From Thiomonas sp. (GTDB taxonomy: Bacteria > Pseudomonadota > Gammaproteobacteria > Burkholderiales > Burkholderiaceae_C): 12,039 nt of DNA. Both the position numbers and the translations under genes were made by a program. The notes under the pieces were generated by a model that was not told the origin of the DNA, made no database searches, and was given only the letters and a program-made list of their open reading frames with translations. The stretch covers positions 1 to 12,039 of the forward strand of contig DAIDHU010000253.1 of assembly GCA_027451915.1 (NCBI GenBank). Direction: 5' to 3'. Shown piece by piece: positions 1 to 6,419 of this stretch; within the stretch, counting starts at the first letter, position 1, and the number at the start of each line of letters is the position of its first letter.

Positions 1-1557
1 GATGCCGCGCGCCGTGGCGCCCGGCCGGACGCGCGCCTGCTGGCGCTGCGCCAGACCTTCACCCGTCTCGGGCCCGAGTTCTACAGCAGCCACGCACCGC
101 AGGGCCTGCCCCAGCCTCGGCTGCGCCTGGTCAGCGAGGACGCGGCGCGCCTGCTCGGGCTGCGCGCTCCGGCACCCGGCGAAGCGCGGGATGCCGAGTC
201 CTGCGCGCGCTGGGCCCACCTGTTCAGCGGCAATGCCGCGGCCGCCGGGGCCCCCGAACCCGCGGGCTGCGAGGCGATCAGCACGGTCTACGCCGGCCAT
301 CAGTTCGGCAACTGGGCCGGGCAACTCGGCGACGGGCGCGCGCACCTGCTCGGGGAGGTTCCGGCGCCCGATTCCGCGCAGGCCCTGGGCCATGCCTGGT
401 GGGAAGTGCAGATCAAGGGCGCCGGGCGCACGCCCTGGTCGCGCCACGCCGACGGCCGCGCCGTGCTGCGCTCGTCGCTGCGCGAATTCCTGTGCAGCGA
501 GGCCATGTGGCACCTGGGCGTGCCGACCACGCGCGCCCTGTGCCTGGTGGACTCGGACCTGCCGGTGCGACGCGAGGGCATCGAGAGCGCCGCGGTGGTG
601 GCGCGCCTGAGCCCCAGCTTCCTGCGTTTCGGGCATTTCGAGCATTTCAGCCATTCGGGGCGCCACGATGCGCTGCGCAGGCTGGTCGACTACACCGTGG
701 AGCGCCTGTTTCCGCAGGCCGCGCAGGCCGCCAACCCGGCACTGGCCCTGTTGCGCGAGGTCGGCGCCGCCACGGCTTCGCTGGTGGCGCGCTGGCAATG
801 CGTGGGCTTCGTGCATGGGGTCATGAATACCGACAATATGTCGATGCTCGGCTGGACCATCGACTACGGCCCCTTCGGATTCATCGACGCCTTCGATCCC
901 GGCTACACGCCCAACACCACGGATGCCTACGGACGCTACGCCTGGGCACGCCAACCGGCCGTGGCGCGCTGGAACCTGCTCGCGCTGGCCCAGGCGCTGC
1001 TGCCGCTGATCGGCGACGAGCAGTCCGCGCGCGACGCCGTCGAGGAATTCGCCGACCATTTCATGCCGGCGATGCGCGACGGCATGCAGGACAAGCTGGG
1101 GCTCGGCCCCGCGCGCGACGACGACCCCGACCTGGTGCAGGACTGGATCGACCTGCTGGCCGCCTGCCGCGCCGACTGGACCATCGCGCACAGGCAGCTC
1201 GCGCATTGCGTGCCCCAGCCTCAGGCCGGCGTGCCCGAGGCCCTGCAGGAGCAGTTCGCGGCCTGGCCGCAACGCCTGCGGGACTGGCTGGACCGCCTGC
1301 AGCGCCGGCTCGAGGGGCTGGATGCAGCGCAGCGTGCCGAGCGGGCCGCGCGCATGCGCAGGGCCAATCCCTGCTATGTGCTGCGCCATCACCTGGGCCA
1401 GGCCGCGATCGCCCAGGCCCAGGCGGGCGATTTCGGCGCCGCGCGGCGCCTGCAGCAGGTGCTGCGCCGGCCCTACGAGGAACAGGCGGGCTGCGAGGAT
1501 CTGGCCGCCGCGCCCCCGGCCGACGCGGGACCGCCCGTGCTTTCGTGCTCGTCCTGA
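1..1557 (+). CDS. selO: SelO/YdiU protein adenylyltransferase (5' end outside window)
   Basis: SelO is a pseudokinase-fold enzyme that transfers AMP from ATP to Ser/Thr/Tyr of target proteins; known targets include glutaredoxin-type redox proteins. The frame is open from base 1 to TGA at 1555-1557, giving 518 visible residues; the start codon is upstream. Family motifs are present: YAGHQFGNWAGQLGDGRA (about residues 98-115), IKGAGRTPWSRH, and HGVMNTDNMS followed by IDYGPFGF. Visible K139, E162, R202, D278, N279 and D288 have the same spacing as the reported K113/E136/R176/D252/N253/D262 of Pseudomonas syringae SelO, so the active site looks intact. The protein ends in SCSS, the conserved C-terminus in which vertebrate SELENOO carries selenocysteine; here the residue is Cys516. 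E. coli YdiU is about 478 residues, so this is a somewhat long member. msrB follows 94 bases downstream. The family assignment is very secure; the targets are unknown. Confidence 0.97.
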   Translation, partial: DAARRGARPDARLLALRQTFTRLGPEFYSSHAPQGLPQPRLRLVSEDAARLLGLRAPAPGEARDAESCARWAHLFSGNAAAAGAPEPAGCEAISTVYAGHQFGNWAGQLGDGRAHLLGEVPAPDSAQALGHAWWEVQIKGAGRTPWSRHADGRAVLRSSLREFLCSEAMWHLGVPTTRALCLVDSDLPVRREGIESAAVVARLSPSFLRFGHFEHFSHSGRHDALRRLVDYTVERLFPQAAQAANPALALLREVGAATASLVARWQCVGFVHGVMNTDNMSMLGWTIDYGPFGFIDAFDPGYTPNTTDAYGRYAWARQPAVARWNLLALAQALLPLIGDEQSARDAVEEFADHFMPAMRDGMQDKLGLGPARDDDPDLVQDWIDLLAACRADWTIAHRQLAHCVPQPQAGVPEALQEQFAAWPQRLRDWLDRLQRRLEGLDAAQRAERAARMRRANPCYVLRHHLGQAAIAQAQAGDFGAARRLQQVLRRPYEEQAGCEDLAAAPPADAGPPVLSCSS

Positions 1558-1640
1558 GCCAGAGCCGATGCCCGGCCTGCGAACGTAGGACAATGGAGCG
1601 CGGAGCGTCGCGTGCCCCGGCCTGGCGCGCGCAATTCCCC

Positions 1641-1646
1641 GAGGAG
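1641..1646 (+). promoter_or_regulatory. Ribosome binding site of msrB
   Basis: GAGGAG lies five bases before ATG 1652. It overlaps a possible GTG start at 1646, which would add only two residues (Met-Asn). The spacing favours ATG 1652 as the true start. Confidence 0.75.
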
Positions 1647-1651
1647 TGAAT

Positions 1652-2107
1652 ATGTCGACCCCCCCTGCCCCCCCGACCGACCCCGAACAGGATCGCGCGT
1701 GGCGCGAGCGCCTGAGCCCGGAGCAATACCAGGTCACGCGCCTCAGCGCGACCGAGCGCCCCTTCAGCGGAAAGTACTGGGACCACCACGACCCCGGCGC
1801 CTACCGCTGCGTATGCTGCGGCGCGCCGCTGTTCACGTCCGACGCCAAGTACGATTCGGGCTGCGGCTGGCCGAGCTTCACCGCGCCGGCGCCCGACGCG
1901 AGCGTGGCCGAGCACGTCGACCGCAGCCACGGCATGGTGCGCACGGAGGTGCGCTGCGCCCACTGCGAAGCCCACCTCGGGCATGTGTTCCCCGACGGCC
2001 CGGGCCCCACCGGGCTGCGCTACTGCATCAATTCGGCCTCACTGGACTTCGAAGCCCAGGCCGACAAGCCGCCGCCCTCCTCCCCGCCGGGCGATTCCTC
2101 CCGCTGA
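1652..2107 (+). CDS. msrB: Peptide-methionine (R)-S-oxide reductase MsrB
   Basis: MsrB reduces the R epimer of methionine sulfoxide in oxidised proteins, using thioredoxin as electron donor; with no signal peptide it should be cytoplasmic. The protein is 151 residues, one SelR/MsrB domain. The structural zinc is held by two CxxC pairs, C53/C56 and C102/C105, with an extra Cys55 inside the first. The GCGWPSF motif (70-76) carries the probable recycling Cys71, and RYCINSASL (123-131) carries the catalytic Cys125. The C-terminal 15 residues are Pro/Ser-rich and look dispensable. ATG 1652 is chosen over GTG 1646 because of a GAGGAG at the right distance. It follows selO and precedes yciB by 51 bases, so co-transcription with either is plausible. 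Nothing looks damaged. Confidence 0.97.
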   Translation: MSTPPAPPTDPEQDRAWRERLSPEQYQVTRLSATERPFSGKYWDHHDPGAYRCVCCGAPLFTSDAKYDSGCGWPSFTAPAPDASVAEHVDRSHGMVRTEVRCAHCEAHLGHVFPDGPGPTGLRYCINSASLDFEAQADKPPPSSPPGDSSR

Positions 2108-2158
2108 GTCCCGCGCCCAGGCGCTGGCCGCCCTCCGTCGCCTCACCCGGAACCCTCG

Positions 2159-2695
2159 ATGAAGCTGCTGTTCGATTTTTTCCCGATCATCCTGTTTTTC
2201 GTCGCCTTCAAGTTCGGCGGCATCTACGTGGCCACCGCGGTGGCCATCGCGGCCACCGTGCTGCAGATCGGCTGGGTGTGGCTGCGTCGGCGCCGCGTGG
2301 AACCCATGCTGTGGGTCAGCCTGGTGATCGTCGTGCTGTTCGGCGGGGCCACGCTGCTGCTGCACGACGAGACCTTCATCAAGTGGAAGCCCACGGTTTT
2401 GTACTGGGTCTTCGCCCTGAGCCTGGCCGGCGGCCAGTTGCTGATGCGGCGCAACCTGATCCGCTCCCTGCTGGGCAGCCAGCTGGAACTGCCCGAGGCG
2501 GCGTGGACAAGGCTGAACTGGTCCTGGACCGGCTATTTCGCGCTCATGGGCGTGGTCAACCTGTGGGTGGCCTACACCTTCTCGACGGCTGCCTGGGTGA
2601 ACTTCAAGCTGTTCGGCAGCCTCGGACTGACCCTCGTGTTCGCGGTGCTGCAATCCCTGCTGATCGCGCGCTACCTTCCGTCCAAGGCTCCCTGA
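2159..2695 (+). CDS. yciB: Inner-membrane septation protein A (YciB/IspZ family)
   Basis: YciB is an inner-membrane protein of the cell envelope; loss of homologues affects septation, and it interacts with cell-elongation and division proteins. Its biochemical activity is not established. The 178-residue product matches the family's usual length (E. coli 179). Hydrophobic segments are visible at about 5-18, 22-41, 50-68, 80-95, 122-140 and 152-170, consistent with five or six membrane passes. The conserved block HDETFIKWKPTVLYW (69-83) and the N-terminal FDFFPIILFF are hallmarks. ATG 2159 is the first in-frame start and gives the standard family N-terminus (MKLLFDFFP), although the Shine-Dalgarno sequence is weak. 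bolA begins seven bases after the stop, so the two are almost certainly one transcript. Confidence 0.95.
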   Translation: MKLLFDFFPIILFFVAFKFGGIYVATAVAIAATVLQIGWVWLRRRRVEPMLWVSLVIVVLFGGATLLLHDETFIKWKPTVLYWVFALSLAGGQLLMRRNLIRSLLGSQLELPEAAWTRLNWSWTGYFALMGVVNLWVAYTFSTAAWVNFKLFGSLGLTLVFAVLQSLLIARYLPSKAP

Positions 2696-2702
2696 GGCAG
2701 CG

Positions 2703-2960
2703 ATGACCCGCCAGCAACGCATCGAGCAGGCGCTTCGAGAGGCCTTCCCGGGCGACCCCACGCAGGTCGAGGACCTGTCCGCCCAGCATCATGGACACGC
2801 CGGCTTCGACTCCCTGGGCAGCCATTTCCGCGTGCGCATCCGCAGCGCTCGCTTCGCCGGACTGGGGCCTCTTGCAAGGCATCGCCTCGTGTATGATGCC
2901 CTGGATCCTCTGCTGCGGCAGGAAGTCCATTCGGTGACGCTGGACCTGCGCCCTCTCTGA
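2703..2960 (+). CDS. bolA: BolA family protein
   Basis: BolA proteins are small class II KH-like proteins that partner monothiol glutaredoxins in [2Fe-2S] handling; E. coli BolA also acts in stress morphology as a transcriptional regulator. The protein is 85 residues. Recognisable blocks are the HHGHAG segment (29-34), GSHFRVRIRSARFAGL (39-54) and LARHRLVYDAL (58-68), the last with the conserved His60 of the family. No Cys is present in the variable loop; the histidines at 29, 30 and 32 are the potential ligands. The start is tightly coupled to yciB: a GAGG at 2694-2697 overlaps the yciB stop region, seven bases before ATG 2703. Which BolA subclass this is (BolA or IbaG-like) cannot be settled by eye. 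The link to SelO is suggestive, since SelO also acts on glutaredoxin. Confidence 0.92.
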   Translation: MTRQQRIEQALREAFPGDPTQVEDLSAQHHGHAGFDSLGSHFRVRIRSARFAGLGPLARHRLVYDALDPLLRQEVHSVTLDLRPL

Positions 2961-3014
2961 GAAAGCGCACGCGAGCGGCGGGTCCGGCGCTCGCGCGCGC
3001 GCAGGCAAGCTGCC

Positions 3015-3031
3015 GGCGCGCATGGCGCGCC
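3015..3031 (+). repeat. GC-rich hairpin between bolA and ppiC
   Basis: A perfect 7-bp inverted repeat, GGCGCGC and GCGCGCC, with a 3-base ATG loop sits in the 170-base gap 2961-3130. An outer pair, GCAAGC (3005-3010) and GCTTGC (3044-3049), flanks it. There is no T-run, so it is not a classical terminator. It could be an mRNA structure or chance in a GC-rich spacer. The rest of the gap holds an AT-richer stretch (about 3080-3105) where a ppiC promoter might lie, but I see no convincing -35/-10 pair. Confidence 0.4.
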
Positions 3032-3130
3032 CGCGGCGCCGCCGCTTGCTTCTTGCCCCGCTGGTCGAGAAGTCCGTTCATCCAACGTTAATCCGCGGTT
3101 TTTGCCACGTTCCTCCAGGCTGATTGCTCC

Positions 3131-3922
3131 ATGACCCTGCTCCGTACCAAACTCCTTCCCGCCGCTGTGGCGCTGGCCCTGTTCAGCCCGCTGGCGATGG
3201 CGCAGAACGCCGCCACCGTGAACGGCAAGCCGATTTCCGAATCCCTGGTCGACGCCGTCGCCGCCAACATGGCCAAGCAGCAAGGCCAGCAGGTCACGCC
3301 CCAGCTCAAGGAGCAGATCAAGAAGGAAATGATCCTGCGCGAGGTGATGGTGCAGCAGGCGGAGAAGATGGGCCTGCTCAAGAAGCCCGAGATCCAGGAC
3401 GAGCTGGAGATCAACCGCCAGAACGTGCTGATCCGCGCCGTGCTGGGCGACTACCTGAGCAAGCATCCGATCACCGACGCCCAGGTCAAGGCCAAGTACG
3501 ACCAGTTCGCCAAGTCCTTCGGCAGCACCGAGTACGAAGCGCAGCACATCCTGGTGCCCACCCAGAAGGAAGCCGAGGACGTGATCGCCCAGCTCAAGAA
3601 GGGTGCCAAGTTCTCCGATCTGGCCAAGAAGTATTCCAAGGACAGTGGCTCGGCCACCAATGGCGGCAAGCTCGGCTGGTCCACCCCGGGCAACTTCGTC
3701 CCGGCCTTCGCCGACGCGATGACCAAGCTCAAGCCCGGCCAGTACACCACCACTCCCGTGCAGACCCAGTTCGGCTGGCACGTGATCAAGCTCGACGCCA
3801 CGCGCCCGGCCAAGCCGCCCGCGCTGGAACAGCTGCGTCCGCAGATCGTGCAGGAGCTGCAGCGTGAAGAAGTGCAGAAGTACCAGCAGGAACTGCTGGC
3901 CGGAGCGAAGGTCACCCAGTAA
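3131..3922 (+). CDS. Periplasmic PpiC/parvulin-type peptidyl-prolyl isomerase (Par27-like)
   Basis: This is a secreted cis-trans prolyl isomerase and probable chaperone for outer-membrane or exported proteins, acting in the periplasm. The protein is 263 residues. Residues 1-24 form a signal peptide (Lys/Arg at the start, hydrophobic AAVALALFSPLAMA) with likely cleavage after Ala24 (AMA|QN). Residues 25-130 are a charged, helical SurA-N-like chaperone region beginning with VNGKPI. The parvulin domain spans about 134-223, with both conserved histidines visible (His139 in AQHIL, His217 in GWHVIKLD) and the typical GGKLGW and PGNFVPAF motifs. A Gln/Glu/Leu-rich helix closes the protein. Size, architecture and position after bolA match Par27 of Bordetella, from which I infer function. 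ATG 3131 is used because it gives an intact signal peptide; its Shine-Dalgarno is weak. A rho-independent terminator follows 26 bases after the stop codon. Confidence 0.94.
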   Translation: MTLLRTKLLPAAVALALFSPLAMAQNAATVNGKPISESLVDAVAANMAKQQGQQVTPQLKEQIKKEMILREVMVQQAEKMGLLKKPEIQDELEINRQNVLIRAVLGDYLSKHPITDAQVKAKYDQFAKSFGSTEYEAQHILVPTQKEAEDVIAQLKKGAKFSDLAKKYSKDSGSATNGGKLGWSTPGNFVPAFADAMTKLKPGQYTTTPVQTQFGWHVIKLDATRPAKPPALEQLRPQIVQELQREEVQKYQQELLAGAKVTQ

Positions 3923-3948
3923 TCCCGGGGCCCTGTCGCCTGCGCGAG

Positions 3949-3972
3949 AGCCGACCCGCGGGTCGGCTTTTT
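3949..3972 (+). terminator. Rho-independent terminator after ppiC
   Basis: AGCCGACC (3949-3956) and GGTCGGCT (3961-3968) form a perfect 8-bp stem with a CGCG loop, running into an uninterrupted T tract (3968-3972). It ends the plus-strand msrB-to-ppiC block and isolates the LysR gene downstream. Confidence 0.93.
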
Positions 3973-4075
3973 CGTGGGCGCTCGCCAGCGGGCATGCGCG
4001 CTGTTGTGGCGCGGCCGGGCGCGGCGCAGAATCGGGCGCTTGCGCCTTCCCTCCTGCAACAGCCTGCCCGACCCG

Positions 4076-5044
4076 ATGCCCATGGCCGTCAACTTCGAAC
4101 TCCACGATCTGATCGCGTTCCGGGCGGTGGCCGAGCTGGGGAATTTCCGCAAGGCGGCGGAGGCCGTGCACATTTCCCAGCCCGCCTTCAGCCGGCGCAT
4201 CGACAAGCTCGAGCAGTCCCTGGGCATCCGGCTGCTCGAGCGCACCACGCGCGAGGTCAAGCTGACCGCCGTGGGCCGGGAGTTCGCGCGCAGCATCAGC
4301 AACCTGCTCGACGGACTCGACGAGACCTTGCTCAGCGTGCGGGGAATCGGCACCGGGCGCATGGGCGAAGTGTGCATCGCCTGCGTGCCTTCGACGGTCT
4401 ATTACTTCCTGTCCAACGTGATCCAGCGCTACCGGGCCCAATATCCCAAGCTGCGGGTGCGCGTGTTCGACGCCAGCGCCAATGAGGTGTTGACGGCCGT
4501 GTCCAGCGGGGAGGCCGACTTCGGGATCAATTTTCTCGGCGGCTCCGAGGCCGAGATCGACTACCGGCCCTTGCTGACGGAGCGTTTCGTCATCGCCTGC
4601 CGCCGCGATCATCCGCTGGCCGCCCGCCGCAAGGCCACCTGGCGCGACCTGGAGGACCACGACTTCATACTCACGGCGAAGTCCTCGGGCAACCGGCTGC
4701 TGCTCGATCAGGCGCTGGCCGGCACCTCCACCCGGCTGCGCCCGGTCTATGAGGCCCGGCATGTCACCACGCTGCTGGGCCTGGTCGAGGCCGGCCTGGG
4801 CGTGGCCGCGGTTCCCTCGCTGGCCATGCCCCAGTACGAGCATCCGCTGCTCATGAGCATTCCCCTGGGCGAGCCCCAGGTCACGCGGCGCATCGGGCTC
4901 ATCAAGCGCCGCGGGCGCCAGCTGTCGCCCGAGGCCCAGCAGCTCTACGAGTTCGTCGCCGCCAGGCGGCCGAAGCCCGGGGCGGCGCGCACCGCCAAGG
5001 CGGGCAAGGCGGCGGCGCCGCCCACCCGCCGCCCACGCTCCTAG
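4076..5044 (+). CDS. LysR-family transcriptional regulator
   Basis: This is a DNA-binding regulator that senses a small metabolite. From ATG 4076 the protein is 322 residues. The N-terminal winged helix-turn-helix covers about 10-69, with the typical FRAVAELGNFRKAAEAVHIS, QPAFSRRI and LGIRLLERTTREVKLTAVG blocks. The effector-binding domain covers about 95-295, with a periplasmic-binding-protein-like pattern (VFDASANEVLTAVSSGEADFGI, LVEAGLGVAAVP). The last 25 residues are a basic Ala/Pro/Arg tail. A GTG at 3974 would add 34 residues unlike any LysR N-terminus and sits right behind the terminator T-run, so I reject it; ATG 4082 is also possible. There is no clear Shine-Dalgarno. The gene converges on the minus-strand catabolic operon and overlaps its last gene by four bases. 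LysR regulators commonly control itaconate-type clusters, so I infer it regulates this operon. Confidence 0.95.
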   Translation: MPMAVNFELHDLIAFRAVAELGNFRKAAEAVHISQPAFSRRIDKLEQSLGIRLLERTTREVKLTAVGREFARSISNLLDGLDETLLSVRGIGTGRMGEVCIACVPSTVYYFLSNVIQRYRAQYPKLRVRVFDASANEVLTAVSSGEADFGINFLGGSEAEIDYRPLLTERFVIACRRDHPLAARRKATWRDLEDHDFILTAKSSGNRLLLDQALAGTSTRLRPVYEARHVTTLLGLVEAGLGVAAVPSLAMPQYEHPLLMSIPLGEPQVTRRIGLIKRRGRQLSPEAQQLYEFVAARRPKPGAARTAKAGKAAAPPTRRPRS

Positions 5045-5049
5045 GAGCG
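5036..5049. repeat. 14-bp palindrome spanning the two overlapping stop codons
   Basis: CGCTCCTAGGAGCG is a perfect palindrome. Its central CTAG contains the LysR stop (TAG, plus 5042-5044) and the lyase stop (TAG, minus 5043-5041). In RNA from either strand it can form a 5-bp stem with a CUAG loop. No T-run follows on either side. Confidence 0.7.
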
Positions 5050-6390
5050 CAAGCTGGCCAGCACCCGGTCGACCATCACCATCGACTGGCCGAGGTAGTT
5101 CGCGGGGTCGAGCATGCGCTGCAGTCCGGCGCGATCCACGTGCGCCGAGATCTCGGGATGGGCGCACAGCAGTTCGAGCAGGGGCCTGCCCTCGGCGAGG
5201 GCCTGGCGGCACAGGTCATAGACCAGGTCGTGCGCGTACTCTCGCCCGATGTACTTGCCCAGGCCCATCATCACCGCCTCGCTCATGACCAGGCCGTCGG
5301 TCAGGTCCAGATTGCGCCGCATGGCCGCGGCGTCGACCTGCAGGCCCTCCAGGACCTGCCGGCTCTGGCGCAGCGCGCCGGCCATCAGGCAGAAGGCCTC
5401 GGGCAGCACGATCCACTCGATTTCCCAGGGGCCGGTGGATCGCTCGTGATCGGCGACCATGGCATCCATGAGGGCGGCTGCATGCTGGCGCACCACGCTG
5501 ATGGCGGCGTGGATGTAGCAACTCGCGATGGGGTTGCGCTTTTGCGGCATGGTGGACGAGGATCCGCGCCCATGGTGATAGGGCTCGTAGACTTCGCCCA
5601 CCTCGGTCTGCATCATCAGCTTGACGTCCATGCTGAGCTTGCCCAGGGTTCCGCCCACCAGCCCGAGGAAGGCGCCGACCTCGGCGATGTTGTCCCGGAT
5701 GGTGTGCCAGGCGATCACAGGCTGCTCGAGCCCGAGCTCCGCGCACAGTCCGGCCTGGGTCTGCATGGCGCCCCGCTCCAGCGAGGCCAGGGTGCCCGCG
5801 GCACCGGCGAACTCGCCCACCAGCACCCGTTTGCGCAACTGGGCAAGACGCTCGCGATGGCGCTCGATCGCCGACAGCAGGCCGGCCATCTTGTAGCCGA
5901 AGGTCACCGGGATGGCCTGCTGCAGATTGCTGCGCCCGATCATCGGCGTATCCCGATGGTCTCGGGCCAGCCGTGCCATGGCGGCGGAGATGGCCGCCAG
6001 CTCGCGCTCGACGATGGCCAGGGCCTCGCGGATCTGCAGCACCGTGGCGGTGTCGGTGATGTCCTGGGTGGTGGCGCCCCAGTGGCAATACTCTCCGAGC
6101 TTGTCGCGGCACAGGGCGTTGAGCTGGGAGACCACGCCAAGCACGGGGTAGCCGATGCGCTCGGTCTGCTCGCGCAACCGCGCCATGTCGATCTGCCCGA
6201 CTTCGCAATGGCGGACGATCTCGTCGGCGGCCTCCTGGGGAATCAGGCCCAGGCGGGCCTGCACGACGGCCAGCGCGCGCTCGATGTCCAGGTATTTCTG
6301 GGTCCGGTTCTCGTCGGACCATACCTGGCGCATCTCGTCGCTGCTGAAAATGCCCTGGAAGATGGTGGAATCGATGATGGAGGAAGCCAT
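5041..6390 (-). CDS. Fumarase/aspartase-superfamily lyase, PcaB-like (possible trans-aconitate decarboxylase)
   Basis: This is a 449-residue class II fumarase/aspartase/adenylosuccinate lyase-superfamily enzyme. Conserved regions in order are HWGATTQDITDTA (103-115), GRSNLQQAIPVTFG (152-165) and the superfamily signature loop GSSSTMPQKRNP (276-287), which carries the catalytic serine candidates S277-S279. TMPQKRNP and LQQAxPVTFG are closest to 3-carboxy-cis,cis-muconate cycloisomerase (PcaB). However, the residue that is His in adenylosuccinate lyases and Trp in many PcaB proteins is Asn155, and no other pca gene is near. Fungal trans-aconitate decarboxylase (Tad1) belongs to this same PcaB-like branch. 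With itaconate-type enzymes upstream, a lyase or decarboxylase supplying itaconate is my inference, not a demonstrated role. ATG 6390 starts 29 bases after the CitE-like gene, without a clear Shine-Dalgarno. The frame is open further upstream, but that part overlaps the CitE-like gene and resembles nothing. It is the last gene of the operon. Confidence 0.9.
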   Translation of the reverse strand: MASSIIDSTIFQGIFSSDEMRQVWSDENRTQKYLDIERALAVVQARLGLIPQEAADEIVRHCEVGQIDMARLREQTERIGYPVLGVVSQLNALCRDKLGEYCHWGATTQDITDTATVLQIREALAIVERELAAISAAMARLARDHRDTPMIGRSNLQQAIPVTFGYKMAGLLSAIERHRERLAQLRKRVLVGEFAGAAGTLASLERGAMQTQAGLCAELGLEQPVIAWHTIRDNIAEVGAFLGLVGGTLGKLSMDVKLMMQTEVGEVYEPYHHGRGSSSTMPQKRNPIASCYIHAAISVVRQHAAALMDAMVADHERSTGPWEIEWIVLPEAFCLMAGALRQSRQVLEGLQVDAAAMRRNLDLTDGLVMSEAVMMGLGKYIGREYAHDLVYDLCRQALAEGRPLLELLCAHPEISAHVDRAGLQRMLDPANYLGQSMVMVDRVLASLRS

Positions 6391-6419
6391 GGTGCGAATC
6401 TCGAAGGAAAATGGGGAAA

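Noticed and set aside
1558..1651. Promoter for msrB in the selO-msrB gap
   Set aside because: A GACAAT at 1589-1594 resembles a -10 but has no acceptable -35 at 16-18 bases; too weak to call.
3974..4075. GTG start adding 34 residues to the LysR protein
   Set aside because: The added segment is Arg-rich and unlike LysR N-termini, and the GTG lies directly behind the terminator T-run, before any promoter could act.
5011..5022. GGCGGCGCCGCC palindrome near the end of the LysR gene
   Set aside because: It falls in Ala/Gly codons of the basic tail and is readily explained by GC-rich codon use; no T-run accompanies it.
2789..5212. Very long open frame (about 807 codons) on the minus strand
   Set aside because: It lies antisense to bolA, the parvulin and the LysR gene, all with clear family motifs. 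Its translation is a low-complexity Gly/Leu/His/Gln-rich mixture without motifs, the usual antisense artefact of high-GC coding DNA.
5041..6390. Annotation as purB (adenylosuccinate lyase) or pcaB
   Set aside because: It lacks the His in the GRTHxQ-type motif of PurB and has TMPQKRNP typical of the PcaB-like branch, but also lacks the Trp and the pca gene context. Only the superfamily call is safe.
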